Assembly (NCBI GenBank): GCA_934154515.1
Contig: CAKPGD010000001.1
Span: forward strand, 1-64,000
DNA length: 64,000 nt
Direction of reading: 5' to 3'
Origin: an uncultured Clostridia bacterium
GTDB taxonomy: Bacteria > Bacillota > Clostridia > TANB77 > CAG-508
Each line of letters starts with the position of its first letter. Position 1 is the stretch's first letter. Shown piece after piece: positions 46,001 to 54,638 of the stretch. Made by a program: the position numbers and the translations under genes. Under the pieces are notes generated by a model. The model did not search any database. It saw only the letters and a list, made by a program, of their open reading frames with translations, and was not told the DNA's origin.

Positions 46001-48064
46001 ATTGTCTGCATAGTTTGATACTTTGTTTAATGTTACTATTCCTGTTGGAGCTACAAAGTTTACTGGTACTTCATTTTCTACTACTTCACTACCATTTACT
46101 GATGTCATTTTTATTTTTGATGTTGTGCTTGGTGTTAAGTTATTTGCAGTTATATTTGCATTTATTACTATGTTTGCTCCACCATATATTGAGCCTATGT
46201 CATATCCTGTTTGTTTTCCTGTCATTGCTATTGATATTTGTTTTGTTCCATCTGGATTTATTATTAAATTTGCATCTCCAGCATTTATTTTAAGTTCATC
46301 TTCAAATAATAATTGTACATTTTTTACATCTATTTTTTCTATGTATGAAGGTATATCTATTGTTATTTTTGGATTTTCATATAAACTATTGTTAATATCG
46401 TCTGTTTTTAATATAGCTCTTATTTCAACATTTTCATTTTCTACCATTGTTGAAAAGTTATTGTTGTTTAATGTTAATTCTGTTTTTGTTGTTGGTTCTG
46501 TTAATGAAACACTTGAATTCATTTCTTGTTCTACTATTGTTGTTTCTCCATTTTTTGCTGTTGCTTTTCCTTCTAATTTAATTGTTTCAAATTTTTGTGT
46601 TTGTTCTTTTGTATAAGAACTTTCTCCTTTTATTGCTTTTTCAAAGTTAAATACAAGTTCACCTTCTTTTTGTGGTTTACTTGTTTTTATTGTTAAAGCA
46701 TTTACATTTAAATCTACTTTTATTGTTTCTTCTTTAATATTTTCTATTGTAGAAATTAGATTTTCTCCAGAATATATTTCTATTTTTCCATTTTCTCCTA
46801 ATATATTTTGGAAGTTTTCCTTTGATATTGTTACATTCTTAAAGTATGTATCACTTGCATATTCATTTTTTTCTGTTACATATTTATCTGCTAATTCTAA
46901 GATTATTTCATCTACAAGCCCTGGCATTGAAATATTTGCTATTACTGTTTGGTTTAATTTTGTTTCTAGTTTTTCTTCTCTATTAAAGTTTGCATACATA
47001 TAACCTTTGCTTATAGCTTCTGTATTTGAACTTTTGAAATCTACTATATTTCCTAACTGTTCTTTTAATGTTACTGTATCTTCGAAAGTATTTGTTAAAC
47101 TTCTTTCTTCATAACTATATGCTGTTACACTTGCATTTGCTTTTAGTTCAACATTTGCTTCTTCTACTAAAGCTTCTTCTGGATATTTATATGTTACAAT
47201 GAATTCTTCAAATGATTTATTATTCCATTGTATCATTCCATTTTCATCAGCTTCGTTTGTAACTTCTATTGTTATTTTTCCATTTTCTACTTTGTAATTA
47301 TTTTCTCCAAAGTTTGAGTTTTCTTTGTTATATACTGTTACTTCTGTTGGTTTTACTCCATTTATTTCTGGGATTTCTACTTCAATTTTATTATTTTTTA
47401 TTGGTAACACATTATCTTTTATACTAGATTTTACAATAGTTTGTAATACTAGTCCTTTTTCACCGTTTATATTATATGGAATATATTTTGAAACTTCATT
47501 TTGTAAAACTAATTCTGCTTTTGCTGTCCATTTTAATCCTAATGAAATTTCTTTTTTAATACTGTATTCTTTTCCTTTTTCATCTATATAATTTGCTGTG
47601 AATTTTACTTTTGACACTTTATTAAATTCATCTACACTTATTTTATCATTTATGTTTAGTGTAATCGGAAGGTTAAGAGTTACTTCTTCTCCATTATCTA
47701 TTTGATTAAGTGTAATAACGTTATTTTCTATACTAGCTACTTTATCAGACTTTTCTTCTGATATTTTGAAATTAGCGTCAGAAAATTCAACCCTAGCATC
47801 TTTTAAATATCCCGCATTTTTTACAGTTATTTGTGCTACGATTGTGTTATCCTCTCCTATATTTTTAGCCACTTCATATGCTTTTGTTTTTCCTGTTAGG
47901 AAATAACTATCAAATTGTACATTTACATGGTTTGTTTTGCTGTTTTGATTATTTATATTGGCAGCAAGAACACTTCCTACTTGTCCCATTAATGTACTCA
48001 TGTTAGTAAGCATCATTATGAATACTACAATACTTGCTATAATTTTGTTACCTTTCTTGTTCAT
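43064..48064 (-). CDS. Giant surface protein with DUF11-like repeats and one SdrD B-like module
   Basis: A 1666-residue protein with a clear signal peptide (about 1-34, ending GSVLA). It is built of many beta-rich, Asn/Thr/Glu-rich modules, with DUF11-like phrases such as YIKFIATVKNEGTVDAENVALNI and ITYKYVIKNTSNVIATNAKFENQIPEGM. An SdrD B-like module near residue 1330 carries IMGTAWLDKNKDGRRDEDEELLAGIEV, a probable calcium-binding loop. The C-terminus has VKTGD, a membrane helix and KKVLRK, like a sortase-type tail but without LP. No sortase gene is in the window. The C-terminal tail closely resembles that of the next gene, with which it forms a two-gene operon. Confidence 0.87.
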   Translation of the reverse strand: MNKKGNKIIASIVVFIMMLTNMSTLMGQVGSVLAANINNQNSKTNHVNVQFDSYFLTGKTKAYEVAKNIGEDNTIVAQITVKNAGYLKDARVEFSDANFKISEEKSDKVASIENNVITLNQIDNGEEVTLNLPITLNINDKISVDEFNKVSKVKFTANYIDEKGKEYSIKKEISLGLKWTAKAELVLQNEVSKYIPYNINGEKGLVLQTIVKSSIKDNVLPIKNNKIEVEIPEINGVKPTEVTVYNKENSNFGENNYKVENGKITIEVTNEADENGMIQWNNKSFEEFIVTYKYPEEALVEEANVELKANASVTAYSYEERSLTNTFEDTVTLKEQLGNIVDFKSSNTEAISKGYMYANFNREEKLETKLNQTVIANISMPGLVDEIILELADKYVTEKNEYASDTYFKNVTISKENFQNILGENGKIEIYSGENLISTIENIKEETIKVDLNVNALTIKTSKPQKEGELVFNFEKAIKGESSYTKEQTQKFETIKLEGKATAKNGETTIVEQEMNSSVSLTEPTTKTELTLNNNNFSTMVENENVEIRAILKTDDINNSLYENPKITIDIPSYIEKIDVKNVQLLFEDELKINAGDANLIINPDGTKQISIAMTGKQTGYDIGSIYGGANIVINANITANNLTPSTTSKIKMTSVNGSEVVENEVPVNFVAPTGIVTLNKVSNYADNAQVEALTEDKEATLEVTTSAKNATTEIQVINNYSNVIKNVRILGRTFTTETTNADNQTALNNTFDAPMTSAINTNGFEGATIYYSENGNATQDLNIASNGWTTQVTDYSKVKSYLIVLDNYTMNTGDSLKFTYNMQIPENLKYEQTVKSMYVVYFDNIKEEQTLTDKAVSRMVTLTTGIAPTLTATLTSEISENTVVRQGQYIKFIATVKNEGTVDAENVALNITAPSDKIYAYYDENGNGHYTNDASILENPEKKLLVEYSTKHTEYKEESFYTGYDDSDELTKTITIGTLKAGETKTVEYELKIEDYVLYEHRRLINVDTGEKIELPEIALTSTVKVNADNLQKEVESNEYKLKLDNGYVSMVMYADASSNYTLQKGDELKYTVKVEEISKNTELENAVIKIKLPEGVTVEKTELVENIVLEEPIKYTTEFDKENNTQIFYIEKIQLYSLFDCDVTVKIGDIQGNIEASATLEAKDIGTHYSNKAKNKVDKISMQIKQEDLESEYVKEKEQITYKYVIKNTSNVIATNAKFENQIPEGMHILYAKVIREGLEDQIISNDNEKTFNLEWSEVNANTTITIEITMEADKLDAGTKQKEITNNAVLSGSNFESITSNSVKTIIEYNKNAHIDSDDVSGDDQVNDDEGKYSIMGTAWLDKNKDGRRDEDEELLAGIEVRLLNKETNEVIATTTTSNSGTYRFANVENGEYLVVFVYNSAKYDLTEYKKQGVGDTVNSDVINVKMTIDGKEKTVATSDAIKVKDASVRNIDMGLCESEKNDLRLDKYISSVTVTYGNKVKTYDYKDVKLAKVEIPAKELSNATVIVNYKITVTNEGAITNYIKKIVDYVPNDMKFNSELNRDWYQSTNGDLYNSSLANTKLLPGETLEVNLTLTRKMTENNTGIVNNNAEIYEVYNEEGITDMNSTPGNKNSNENDMSAADLVISVKTGDAIIYTAIISIVICGILAASAYIIRKKVLRKI

Positions 48065-48451
48065 AGAATATTCCTCCTATTTTTGTTTTAAATTGAGTGT
48101 CTTTTTATAATTTACGCTTATACTTAATTATACCTCATTTTTCAAGTTTTTTCAACTTTTTATTGTTATTTTTTAAACTTTTTATGTATATTAAGAGTAT
48201 AATCTACCTAAATTATATATTTATATATATTCTTGCATATTTTTAGAGCTTTTTCAACAAATTTATCTCTTGTATTCTTATAATATTTTCTAAATATTTA
48301 CGGAAGCTCATTTTCAGTACTAAATATTAAATTTATATTACAATTTAACATTTTTATGATATTTATTTTTTTAGATTCTTTTTTAGATTTTTTGTAACAC
48401 TTATTTTGTTTTTGAATATTATAATATAAAGTTTTATTTTGGGGTGATTTT
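48065..48451. other. Divergent intergenic region
   Basis: No credible gene. It separates the surface-protein operon (minus) from the two Asn/Ser-rich genes (plus). It contains the minus-strand promoter at 48127-48155. On the plus side TATAAT at 48420-48425 lies about 27 bases before the ATG at 48452, but I see no good -35 at the right distance. GGGGTGAT near 48441-48448 is the ribosome site of the plus gene. Confidence 0.6.
48127..48155 (-). promoter_or_regulatory. Promoter of the surface-protein operon
   Basis: Minus-strand TTGAAA (48155-48150), 17-base spacer, TATAAT (48132-48127), about 63 bases before the start codon. Confidence 0.78.
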
Positions 48452-48901
48452 ATGAATGAGGATATGTTTAAAAAACTTTCTAATATGCTTGAAAACTCGA
48501 ATGATAGCAATTCTAACGCTAGATCTAATAATTCTAATAATTCTGATAATTTAAAAAATATACTTTCAAATTTTGTTTCGGGTACTCAAAATAATAGTAG
48601 TAATGTTGGTAATAATACTGGTAGCACAACTAACAACAATTCTTCTAATTCAGGATCCTCTAGCGATAATTTGAATGGTTTTGATTTTTCTAATATAGAC
48701 ATGGAAACAATTATGAAAATAAAAAATATTATGAGTAAGATTAATACTAGAGGAGATGACCCTAGATCTAATCTTTTAATGTCTCTAAAGCCATATTTGA
48801 AGCCTTCTAAGAAAGAGAGACTAGATCAATGTATGAAGTTTATGAGTCTTTCTTCTGTTATGGAAGCTTTTAATAATGTGGGTGGTGATATTAAAAAATG
48901 A
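48452..48901 (+). CDS. Asn/Ser-rich protein of unknown function
   Basis: A 149-residue protein. After a short helical start (EDMFKKLSNMLENS) comes a low-complexity Asn/Ser/Gly stretch (about 18-75), then a compact helical C-terminal part with METIMKIKNIMSKIN, DDPRSNLLMSLKPYLKPSKKERLDQCMKFM and SVMEAFNNVGGD. The last part looks conserved in style with small clostridial proteins of unknown role, but I cannot name a family. GGGGTGAT precedes the ATG. The stop overlaps the next start as ATGA, which argues for coupled translation. It is one of few plus-strand genes here. Confidence 0.78.
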   Translation: MNEDMFKKLSNMLENSNDSNSNARSNNSNNSDNLKNILSNFVSGTQNNSSNVGNNTGSTTNNNSSNSGSSSDNLNGFDFSNIDMETIMKIKNIMSKINTRGDDPRSNLLMSLKPYLKPSKKERLDQCMKFMSLSSVMEAFNNVGGDIKK

Positions 48902-49242
48902 TGATTCCTCCTCCTTTTTTTAGACCTACATATCCTAATTTTAGGTCTAATTATGGTTTTAAAAATACTATGAATACTAATTATAATATTGGTAAAAGTC
49001 CTTATTTCCCTAATAATTTCAGTAACTCTGACTTTAAGAGTGACTGTTCTAACAATGATTTTAATAGCGGGGATTCTTCTAGTATAGACAGGCATGAAGA
49101 ATATGATAATTTTTTTAATATTTTGGGTTTTAAGCTTTATTTTGATGACCTATTAATTCTTGCAGTCTTGTTCTTCTTATATAAAGAAGATGTTGAAGAT
49201 ACTTATTTGTATATAATTTTAGTTATTCTTCTTTTATCATAA
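48898..49242 (+). CDS. Small protein with C-terminal membrane segments, unknown function
   Basis: A 114-residue protein whose first 75 residues are Asn/Phe/Ser/Asp-rich and probably disordered (PPPFFRPTYPNFRSNYGF, CSNNDFNSGDSSS). The end has a hydrophobic pair split by acidic residues (FDDLLILAVLFFLYKEDVEDTYLYIILVILLLS). Its ATG overlaps the stop of the preceding gene by four bases, and a strong terminator follows, so the two form a small operon. I have seen tails of this style in uncharacterised clostridial proteins but cannot assign a role; a spore or envelope role is only a guess. Confidence 0.78.
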   Translation: MMIPPPFFRPTYPNFRSNYGFKNTMNTNYNIGKSPYFPNNFSNSDFKSDCSNNDFNSGDSSSIDRHEEYDNFFNILGFKLYFDDLLILAVLFFLYKEDVEDTYLYIILVILLLS

Positions 49243-49287
49243 AAAAATGAAATTCAAGCCGTAAATTGATCTTGAATTTCATTTTTT
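49242..49287. terminator. Bidirectional terminator between convergent genes
   Basis: Perfect 17-base arms (AAAAAATGAAATTCAAG and its complement) with a 12-base loop. It serves the plus-strand two-gene unit and the minus-strand minC at the end of the mre cluster. Confidence 0.92.
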
Positions 49288-49290
49288 GTT

Positions 49291-49908
49291 TTATTCTAGT
49301 ATAATTTCGTCGTTTTCTCCAACATATGCATATTCTTTGCAAATTTCGTTTTCTTCTGTCTCTTCTTTTTCTTTTATAATATTAGCTATACGTATTTGTG
49401 GACTATTTATTTTACTTGCTGCTATTATTGCTTTCTTATTGCCCTTTGCACCTGCATGAGCAAGACCTCTTAGTACTCCAAGTATTACAATATTTTCTTC
49501 TGCCACCACTTCTGCTCCAGCATTTACGTCTCCTAATATAACAAGGCTTCCTTCATATTCTATTTTTTGTCCAGAACGTAAAGACCCTTTGTAAAATTTA
49601 GTTTGTGAGTCTTTTATGTCTTTATTAAATGTCTTTTTTATACTATGGAGTCCTAGTGTTTTTGGTGTTTCAAATTCTACTTTTACATCTATTTGTTTTT
49701 GTATTGTTTTTTGAATTTCATCCATATCTGCTGTTTTCAATATTTTTCCTGTTATTTCTATTGGCATTTTTTCTTCTTTATACAATTTTTTTAATTCTGG
49801 AATTTTTTTCTCTAATAATTTAATTATTTCTTCTTGAGTTGCTTCATCTTTAATTTTTATTACTATTGTATCTTTTTTAGAAACTATTGTTACTTTTTCT
49901 AATTTCAT
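49291..49908 (-). CDS. minC: Septum-site determining protein MinC
   Basis: About 205 residues. The N-terminal part is a MinC_N-like alpha/beta domain; the C-terminal beta-helix is typical MinC, with FYKGSLRSGQKIEYEGSLVILGDVNAGAEVVAEENIVILGVLRGLAHAGAKGN. MinC inhibits FtsZ polymerisation away from mid-cell and normally acts with MinD. The ATG at 49908 is chosen because AAGGAGG lies 8 bases before it; the longer frame has no site. It is the last gene of the mreB-mreC-mreD-mrdA-minC set, and minD is not beside it, because a convergent terminator and plus-strand genes follow. Confidence 0.92.
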   Translation of the reverse strand: MKLEKVTIVSKKDTIVIKIKDEATQEEIIKLLEKKIPELKKLYKEEKMPIEITGKILKTADMDEIQKTIQKQIDVKVEFETPKTLGLHSIKKTFNKDIKDSQTKFYKGSLRSGQKIEYEGSLVILGDVNAGAEVVAEENIVILGVLRGLAHAGAKGNKKAIIAASKINSPQIRIANIIKEKEETEENEICKEYAYVGENDEIILE

Positions 49909-49936
49909 TCTAACATCCTCCTTGTATTTTACTACT

Positions 49937-52039
49937 TTAGTTTTGAATTTGAGTAGATGGTTTAGCATTCATATCTTCTGTTACTTTATTTGCATTCATT
50001 CCAAAATATTCTGCTATTATATCTCTTGCTACTTCTGAGTTATAACCTCCGCTTCCACCGTTTTCAATCATTGCTACTACTGCAATTTCTGGGTCATCAA
50101 ATGGTGCAAAGCCAACAAACCATGCTATTGTTTTTCCAGCTACTCCTGTTTGTGCTGAACCTGTTTTTCCTCCTACTTCAATATTAAAGTCCTTAAAGTA
50201 TGAATACGCTGTTCCTCCAGATTCACTTGTAACTCCTCTCATTCCTTCTTTTATTGCATCTAAATTCTTTTTGTCAAAATCTAGTTCTGTTGGTGTTTCT
50301 TTTGATATTCCTAATCTTTTTGTTACAAATTCTTTAAGTTCTTCATTTGATACACTATTTCCATCTGCATCCATTATTCCTTTTATTATTGTTACATCTA
50401 CATTATTTCCACCATTTGCTATTATGCTAATATATTTGGCCATTTCTATTGGTGTAAAACTATTGTCATGTTGTCCTATTGCAGCTTGTAGTGTATTTCC
50501 TCCTGTGTACGTTTCTCCTCTTTCTTTTGAAGTTTCTTTACTTGATACTATTCCAGAAACTTCTCCTAAAAGTTCTACTCCTGTTTTGCTTCCAAGGCCT
50601 AATGCTTTTGCATATCTTGATAATGTATCTATTCCCACTCTATTTCCTAGTTCATAGAAAAAATAATTACAAGAATGTTTTATTGCATCTGTTACGTTTA
50701 AATATCCATGACCTCTTCCATATGACTTATATATCCAGCATTTAGGTTGATAGTCTGATGAATATCTATATATACCAACATCATTTATTTTTTCTGTTGT
50801 TGTTATTGCCCCTGTTTCTAGAGCTGCAAGTGCAGTTACCATTTTAAATGTAGACCCAGGTGCATATACTGATGAAATTGCTCTATTTAAAAATGGTGAA
50901 TTTGATCCTTCTGATATATATTCGTTATATTTTTCACTACTTATTCCATCTACAAATAGTTGTGGTTCGAACTCTGGATAACTTGCCATTGCAAGTATTT
51001 CTCCTGTTTTTACATTCATTACTACAACTGCACCTGCATTTGCATCATATGCTTTTCCATATCCACCATTTCTTATTTTCTCTATATTATTTTTTAATGC
51101 ATTTTCTGTTACTTGTTGAAGGTTTCCGTCTATTGTTAGTATTACGTTTTTTCCTGCAACTGCTTCTTCTACAACAGATTCATCTGTTATTGTTCCGTCT
51201 ACTGCCATATCTATTTGTTTAATTCCGTCTTTTCCTTTTAGATATGGTTCAAATATATATTCTATTCCTATTTTTCCTATTCTATCATTTAAATCATAGC
51301 CTTCATTTTCTTTTAGTTCATCTTCATTTATTTTTCCTACATATCCTAATATATGTGATGCAAGTGTTCCTGAAGGGTAACTTCTTAATGCTTCTGTACT
51401 AATTGTTAATCCCGGAAATTCATCATTTCTTTCGTTAAAAATCGCTACGCTTGTTTCTGATATATTACTTGCAAACTCTACATTTTTTGTGCTACTATAT
51501 CCTTCTTTTGCAATAGTATATCTCATTGTCATTATTTTTCTTGCTTCTTGTACATTCTCATTTGAAATTTTATATTTGTCTTTTAATATGTAAAAACATT
51601 CTTCTGCTGTTTTATTTTCGTCTATATTATTACTTTTTTTCCATTTAATTTGTGATTCTTCTGATATAGTAAATTCAAATGGTTCTACTTTTATTGGTAA
51701 ATTGTCTGTGTAGCTATCATTATTTTGTTCTAATATATTTACTATTTTTAATAAAGATGTATTTAGTGTTTCATTGTCTATTTTTGTTTTGTATAATTTT
51801 AAAACATATCCAGATTTTGTCGTAGCTAGTTTGTTTCCGGACTGATCTAATATATTCCCCCTTGCTGCTTTTAATGTACTTTCTCTTGAAAGTCTTGTGT
51901 TTGACTGTTCTCTATATTCTTCTCCTTTTACAATTTGAAGGTTAAATAGTTGAACTAGTAGAATTATTCCAAATATGTATACAAATGCTGACAATATATT
52001 ATATCTTAATTTTTCTTTTTCACTTCTGCCTCGGTTCAA
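49937..52039 (-). CDS. mrdA: Penicillin-binding protein 2 (elongation transpeptidase)
   Basis: A 700-residue class B PBP. An N-terminal membrane helix (about 12-30) precedes the dimerisation domain and a transpeptidase domain with active-site STFK in APGSTFKMVTAL (Ser near 394), SCN in KHSCNYFFYELG and KTG in VGGKTGSAQTG. It crosslinks peptidoglycan for cell elongation together with MreB, MreC and MreD, encoded directly upstream. The start is TTG with GGAGGTGAT well spaced. The gene follows mreD by 25 bases. Confidence 0.94.
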   Translation of the reverse strand: MNRGRSEKEKLRYNILSAFVYIFGIILLVQLFNLQIVKGEEYREQSNTRLSRESTLKAARGNILDQSGNKLATTKSGYVLKLYKTKIDNETLNTSLLKIVNILEQNNDSYTDNLPIKVEPFEFTISEESQIKWKKSNNIDENKTAEECFYILKDKYKISNENVQEARKIMTMRYTIAKEGYSSTKNVEFASNISETSVAIFNERNDEFPGLTISTEALRSYPSGTLASHILGYVGKINEDELKENEGYDLNDRIGKIGIEYIFEPYLKGKDGIKQIDMAVDGTITDESVVEEAVAGKNVILTIDGNLQQVTENALKNNIEKIRNGGYGKAYDANAGAVVVMNVKTGEILAMASYPEFEPQLFVDGISSEKYNEYISEGSNSPFLNRAISSVYAPGSTFKMVTALAALETGAITTTEKINDVGIYRYSSDYQPKCWIYKSYGRGHGYLNVTDAIKHSCNYFFYELGNRVGIDTLSRYAKALGLGSKTGVELLGEVSGIVSSKETSKERGETYTGGNTLQAAIGQHDNSFTPIEMAKYISIIANGGNNVDVTIIKGIMDADGNSVSNEELKEFVTKRLGISKETPTELDFDKKNLDAIKEGMRGVTSESGGTAYSYFKDFNIEVGGKTGSAQTGVAGKTIAWFVGFAPFDDPEIAVVAMIENGGSGGYNSEVARDIIAEYFGMNANKVTEDMNAKPSTQIQN

Positions 52040-52064
52040 GCTATCACCTCCATTTATTATTTGT

Positions 52065-52598
52065 TTAAAAATACCTTGTTAAAATCTTTTGCTCTTTAAA
52101 TATGTCTTCTACTTTATATCCTAGTGTTTGTATTGCTGGGTATAAAATTATTGTAAGTATTGAATTGTATATAATTTCTACCAACAGAATTTTTATAAAT
52201 TGCATTACTTCTATATATGAGCCTAATGTTACTATATTTAGTATATAACTTCCTATTTCGTATATTGCTGTGCTTCCTATTACCATAAGCATTATTGTTA
52301 ATTTACTATCTTTTGAAAAGTTTTTATCAAAATACCATCCAAGTATTGCAATTAGTGTTAGCATCAATGTTGATGTTCCTAATTTTTTTCCAAGTACTAT
52401 ATCTAAATATATTCCGAAAAATAGTGCACATCCTATTCCTGGCTTTATTCCAGCAAATAAGCTTATAAAAAGTATTAGTATTATAAATAAATTTGGTTTT
52501 ATTCCAGCAATAGTAAACCAACTAAAAAAGTTGGCTTGTAAGAAATATATAATTAAAAACGCTATAAATAGCAAAAAAATTACTAATGTTTTTTTCAT
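52065..52598 (-). CDS. mreD: Rod shape-determining protein MreD
   Basis: A 177-residue integral membrane protein with about five hydrophobic helices, including GIKPNLFIILILFISLFAGIKPGIGCALFFGIYLDIV, a typical MreD core. It belongs to the elongasome and lies between mreC and mrdA, the standard order. The TAGGAAT site is modest. Confidence 0.9.
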   Translation of the reverse strand: MKKTLVIFLLFIAFLIIYFLQANFFSWFTIAGIKPNLFIILILFISLFAGIKPGIGCALFFGIYLDIVLGKKLGTSTLMLTLIAILGWYFDKNFSKDSKLTIMLMVIGSTAIYEIGSYILNIVTLGSYIEVMQFIKILLVEIIYNSILTIILYPAIQTLGYKVEDIFKEQKILTRYF

Positions 52599-52623
52599 TC
52601 TATTCCTACTTTTCTATATAGTA

Positions 52624-52662
52624 TTAGCTTAAGTTGTAAACTTAAATGTTAGCTTAAGTTGT
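52624..52662. repeat. Two 14-base direct repeats between mreC and mreD
   Basis: TTAGCTTAAGTTGT occurs at 52624-52637 and again at 52649-52662, a 25-base period, with a related CTTAAAT between. It lies in the 83-base gap before mreD. The function is unknown. Confidence 0.8.
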
Positions 52663-52681
52663 TGAATTTAAATTATTAAAT

Positions 52682-53497
52682 TTATTTGGTTATAACTAAT
52701 ACTGTTTCAATCTTTGTAAAGTCTACTGCTGTTGTAATTTGTGCATACCTATCTGTTATATTTTTTGTGTTTACAACATTACTTACTGTTCCTACTAGTA
52801 TTCCTTTTGGATATATTCCACCTAATCCTGAAGTTTCTATTGTGTCTCCTTGCATTATTGTTGCCTCTGTTGGTATATATGTTGCTTTTAATAGTGAGTT
52901 TCCTTCTAATGTTCCTCTTGCTATTATATTGTCTCTTGATGCTGTCAATGTGCAACTTATACTACTTGATGTGTCTACTATTGTTTGGACTTTTGCTGTA
53001 TTTGAAGTTACTGATATTACATGTCCTACTAATCCTTTGTCTGATATTACAGTCATATTTACTTCTATACCATCATCTGTTCCTACATTTATAATAATTG
53101 TATCATTATAATTACTTATGTCCTTATTTATAACATATGCTGGCATCGTTGTGTATTCTGTATATTTATCTTTTAAATTTACATATTCTCTTAAAGTTGC
53201 ATTTTCTGATTTTACTATTTCAAATTCTCTTAATTCTTGCTCTAATTTACTTTTTTCTTCTTTTAACTTTGAATTTTCTTCCTTTAAATTATTTATATCT
53301 GTAAAGAAGTCATCATTTTTTGATATTCCATTTTTTATGTATGTAAGACCATTTTGTATTGGCATTACGAAGAAATTAAATACTCCTTCTACATAAGATA
53401 GATTATTTATTTGTACATTTGAAATTATTACAATAATAACTAGAATAATTACAGCTATAATAATTCCAATTATTCCTCTTTTTTTATTATTACTCAT
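52682..53497 (-). CDS. mreC: Rod shape-determining protein MreC
   Basis: A 271-residue protein with an N-terminal membrane helix (about 8-28), a coiled coil (about 65-105: LKEENSKLKEEKSKLEQELREFE) and a beta-barrel periplasmic-type domain (INVGTDDGIEVNMTVISDKGLVGHVI, GDTIETSGLGGIYPKGILVGTV). MreC links cytoplasmic MreB filaments to PBP2. It starts 36 bases after mreB with AGGAGG. Confidence 0.94.
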   Translation of the reverse strand: MSNNKKRGIIGIIIAVIILVIIVIISNVQINNLSYVEGVFNFFVMPIQNGLTYIKNGISKNDDFFTDINNLKEENSKLKEEKSKLEQELREFEIVKSENATLREYVNLKDKYTEYTTMPAYVINKDISNYNDTIIINVGTDDGIEVNMTVISDKGLVGHVISVTSNTAKVQTIVDTSSSISCTLTASRDNIIARGTLEGNSLLKATYIPTEATIMQGDTIETSGLGGIYPKGILVGTVSNVVNTKNITDRYAQITTAVDFTKIETVLVITK

Positions 53498-53533
53498 AAA
53501 TAATCTACCTCCTTAATTTTTACATTTTATTAA

Positions 53534-54565
53534 TTAGCGTCTTCTTCTTGAATTTATTAACACACTTTTTAATTTTTCTAAATCTTCTATTGTTTTTTCT
53601 GTTCCTTTTACTACACAATCTAATGGATCTTCTGCTATATATACTGGCATTCCTGTTTTATAACTTAATAGCTTGTCTAAATTTTGAATTAAGGCTCCTC
53701 CACCTGCTAAAACTATACCTTTTTCCATAATATCTGACGCCAACTCTGGTGGTGTTTTTTCCAGTGTTTGTTTTACACTTTCTACTATTTCGTTTACTGA
53801 TTCTGCCATTGCTTGCATTATTTGTGAAGAATATATTTCTATATTTCTTGGAAGTCCTGTTGTTAAGTCTCTTCCTCTTACAGTCATTGGAACATCTGTC
53901 ATAAGTGGCATTGCACATCCTATTGCCATTTTTATTTCTTCTGCAGTTGTTTCTCCTATTGCTAGGTTTAACTCTTTCTTTATATAGTTTACTATGTCCT
54001 CGTTAAGTTCATCTCCTGCTACTCTTAATGATGTACTTACTACTATTCCGCCTAAAGATATAACTGCAACTTCTGTTGTTCCTCCTCCAATATCTACAAT
54101 TATATTCCCGCTTGGTTCTGCAACATCTAAGCTTGCTCCTATTGCTGCTGCCATTGGTTCTTCTATTAAATATACTTCTCTTGCTCCTGCTTGAAGTACA
54201 CTTTCTTCTACTGCTCTTTCTTCTACTTCTGTAATTCCTGATGGTACTCCTACAACAACTCTAGGTCTTACTACGTTATATCTTTGGCATACTTTTGATA
54301 TTAGATTTTTTAGCATTAATTGTGTTGCTGTAAAATCTGCTATAACACCATCTTTCATAGGTCTTACTGCTTTTATTTCTTTTGGTGTTCTTCCTAACAT
54401 TTCTTTTGCCTCATGTCCTGTTGCTAAAATTGCTCCTGTTTTTCTTTCTATTGCTACAACAGATGGTTCTTTTAATACAATTCCTTTTCCTCTTAATGTA
54501 ACTAATGTATTTGCCGTTCCTAGGTCTATGCCTATATCTTTACTTTTTAGTCCAAATAATTTCAT
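53534..54565 (-). CDS. mreB: Rod shape-determining actin MreB
   Basis: A 343-residue actin-like ATPase with DIGIDLGTANTLV, the phosphate-2 motif NIIVDIGGGTTEVAVISLGG, VPSGITEVEERAVEESV and the adenosine motif GIVLAGGGALI. It polymerises under the membrane and guides sidewall peptidoglycan synthesis. It opens the mreBCD-mrdA-minC cluster. A hairpin separates it from radC. Confidence 0.96.
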   Translation of the reverse strand: MKLFGLKSKDIGIDLGTANTLVTLRGKGIVLKEPSVVAIERKTGAILATGHEAKEMLGRTPKEIKAVRPMKDGVIADFTATQLMLKNLISKVCQRYNVVRPRVVVGVPSGITEVEERAVEESVLQAGAREVYLIEEPMAAAIGASLDVAEPSGNIIVDIGGGTTEVAVISLGGIVVSTSLRVAGDELNEDIVNYIKKELNLAIGETTAEEIKMAIGCAMPLMTDVPMTVRGRDLTTGLPRNIEIYSSQIMQAMAESVNEIVESVKQTLEKTPPELASDIMEKGIVLAGGGALIQNLDKLLSYKTGMPVYIAEDPLDCVVKGTEKTIEDLEKLKSVLINSRRRR

Positions 54566-54597
54566 AACACTTTTCCTTTCTCATTTTGTATAGTAAA

Positions 54598-54630
54598 AGG
54601 GATAGATACTTTTGTTATTTATCTCTCCCT
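54598..54630 (-). terminator. Terminator of radC
   Basis: Arms AGGGATAGATA and TATCTCTCCCT (one mismatch), with TTTTA following on the minus strand. Lies between radC and mreB, so mreB probably has a separate promoter. Confidence 0.75.
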
Positions 54631-54638
54631 CTAATTTT

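Noticed and set aside
48298..48510. A 70-codon minus-strand frame opposite the start of the Asn/Ser-rich gene
   Set aside because: It overlaps the supported plus-strand start, has no ribosome site and no family resemblance.
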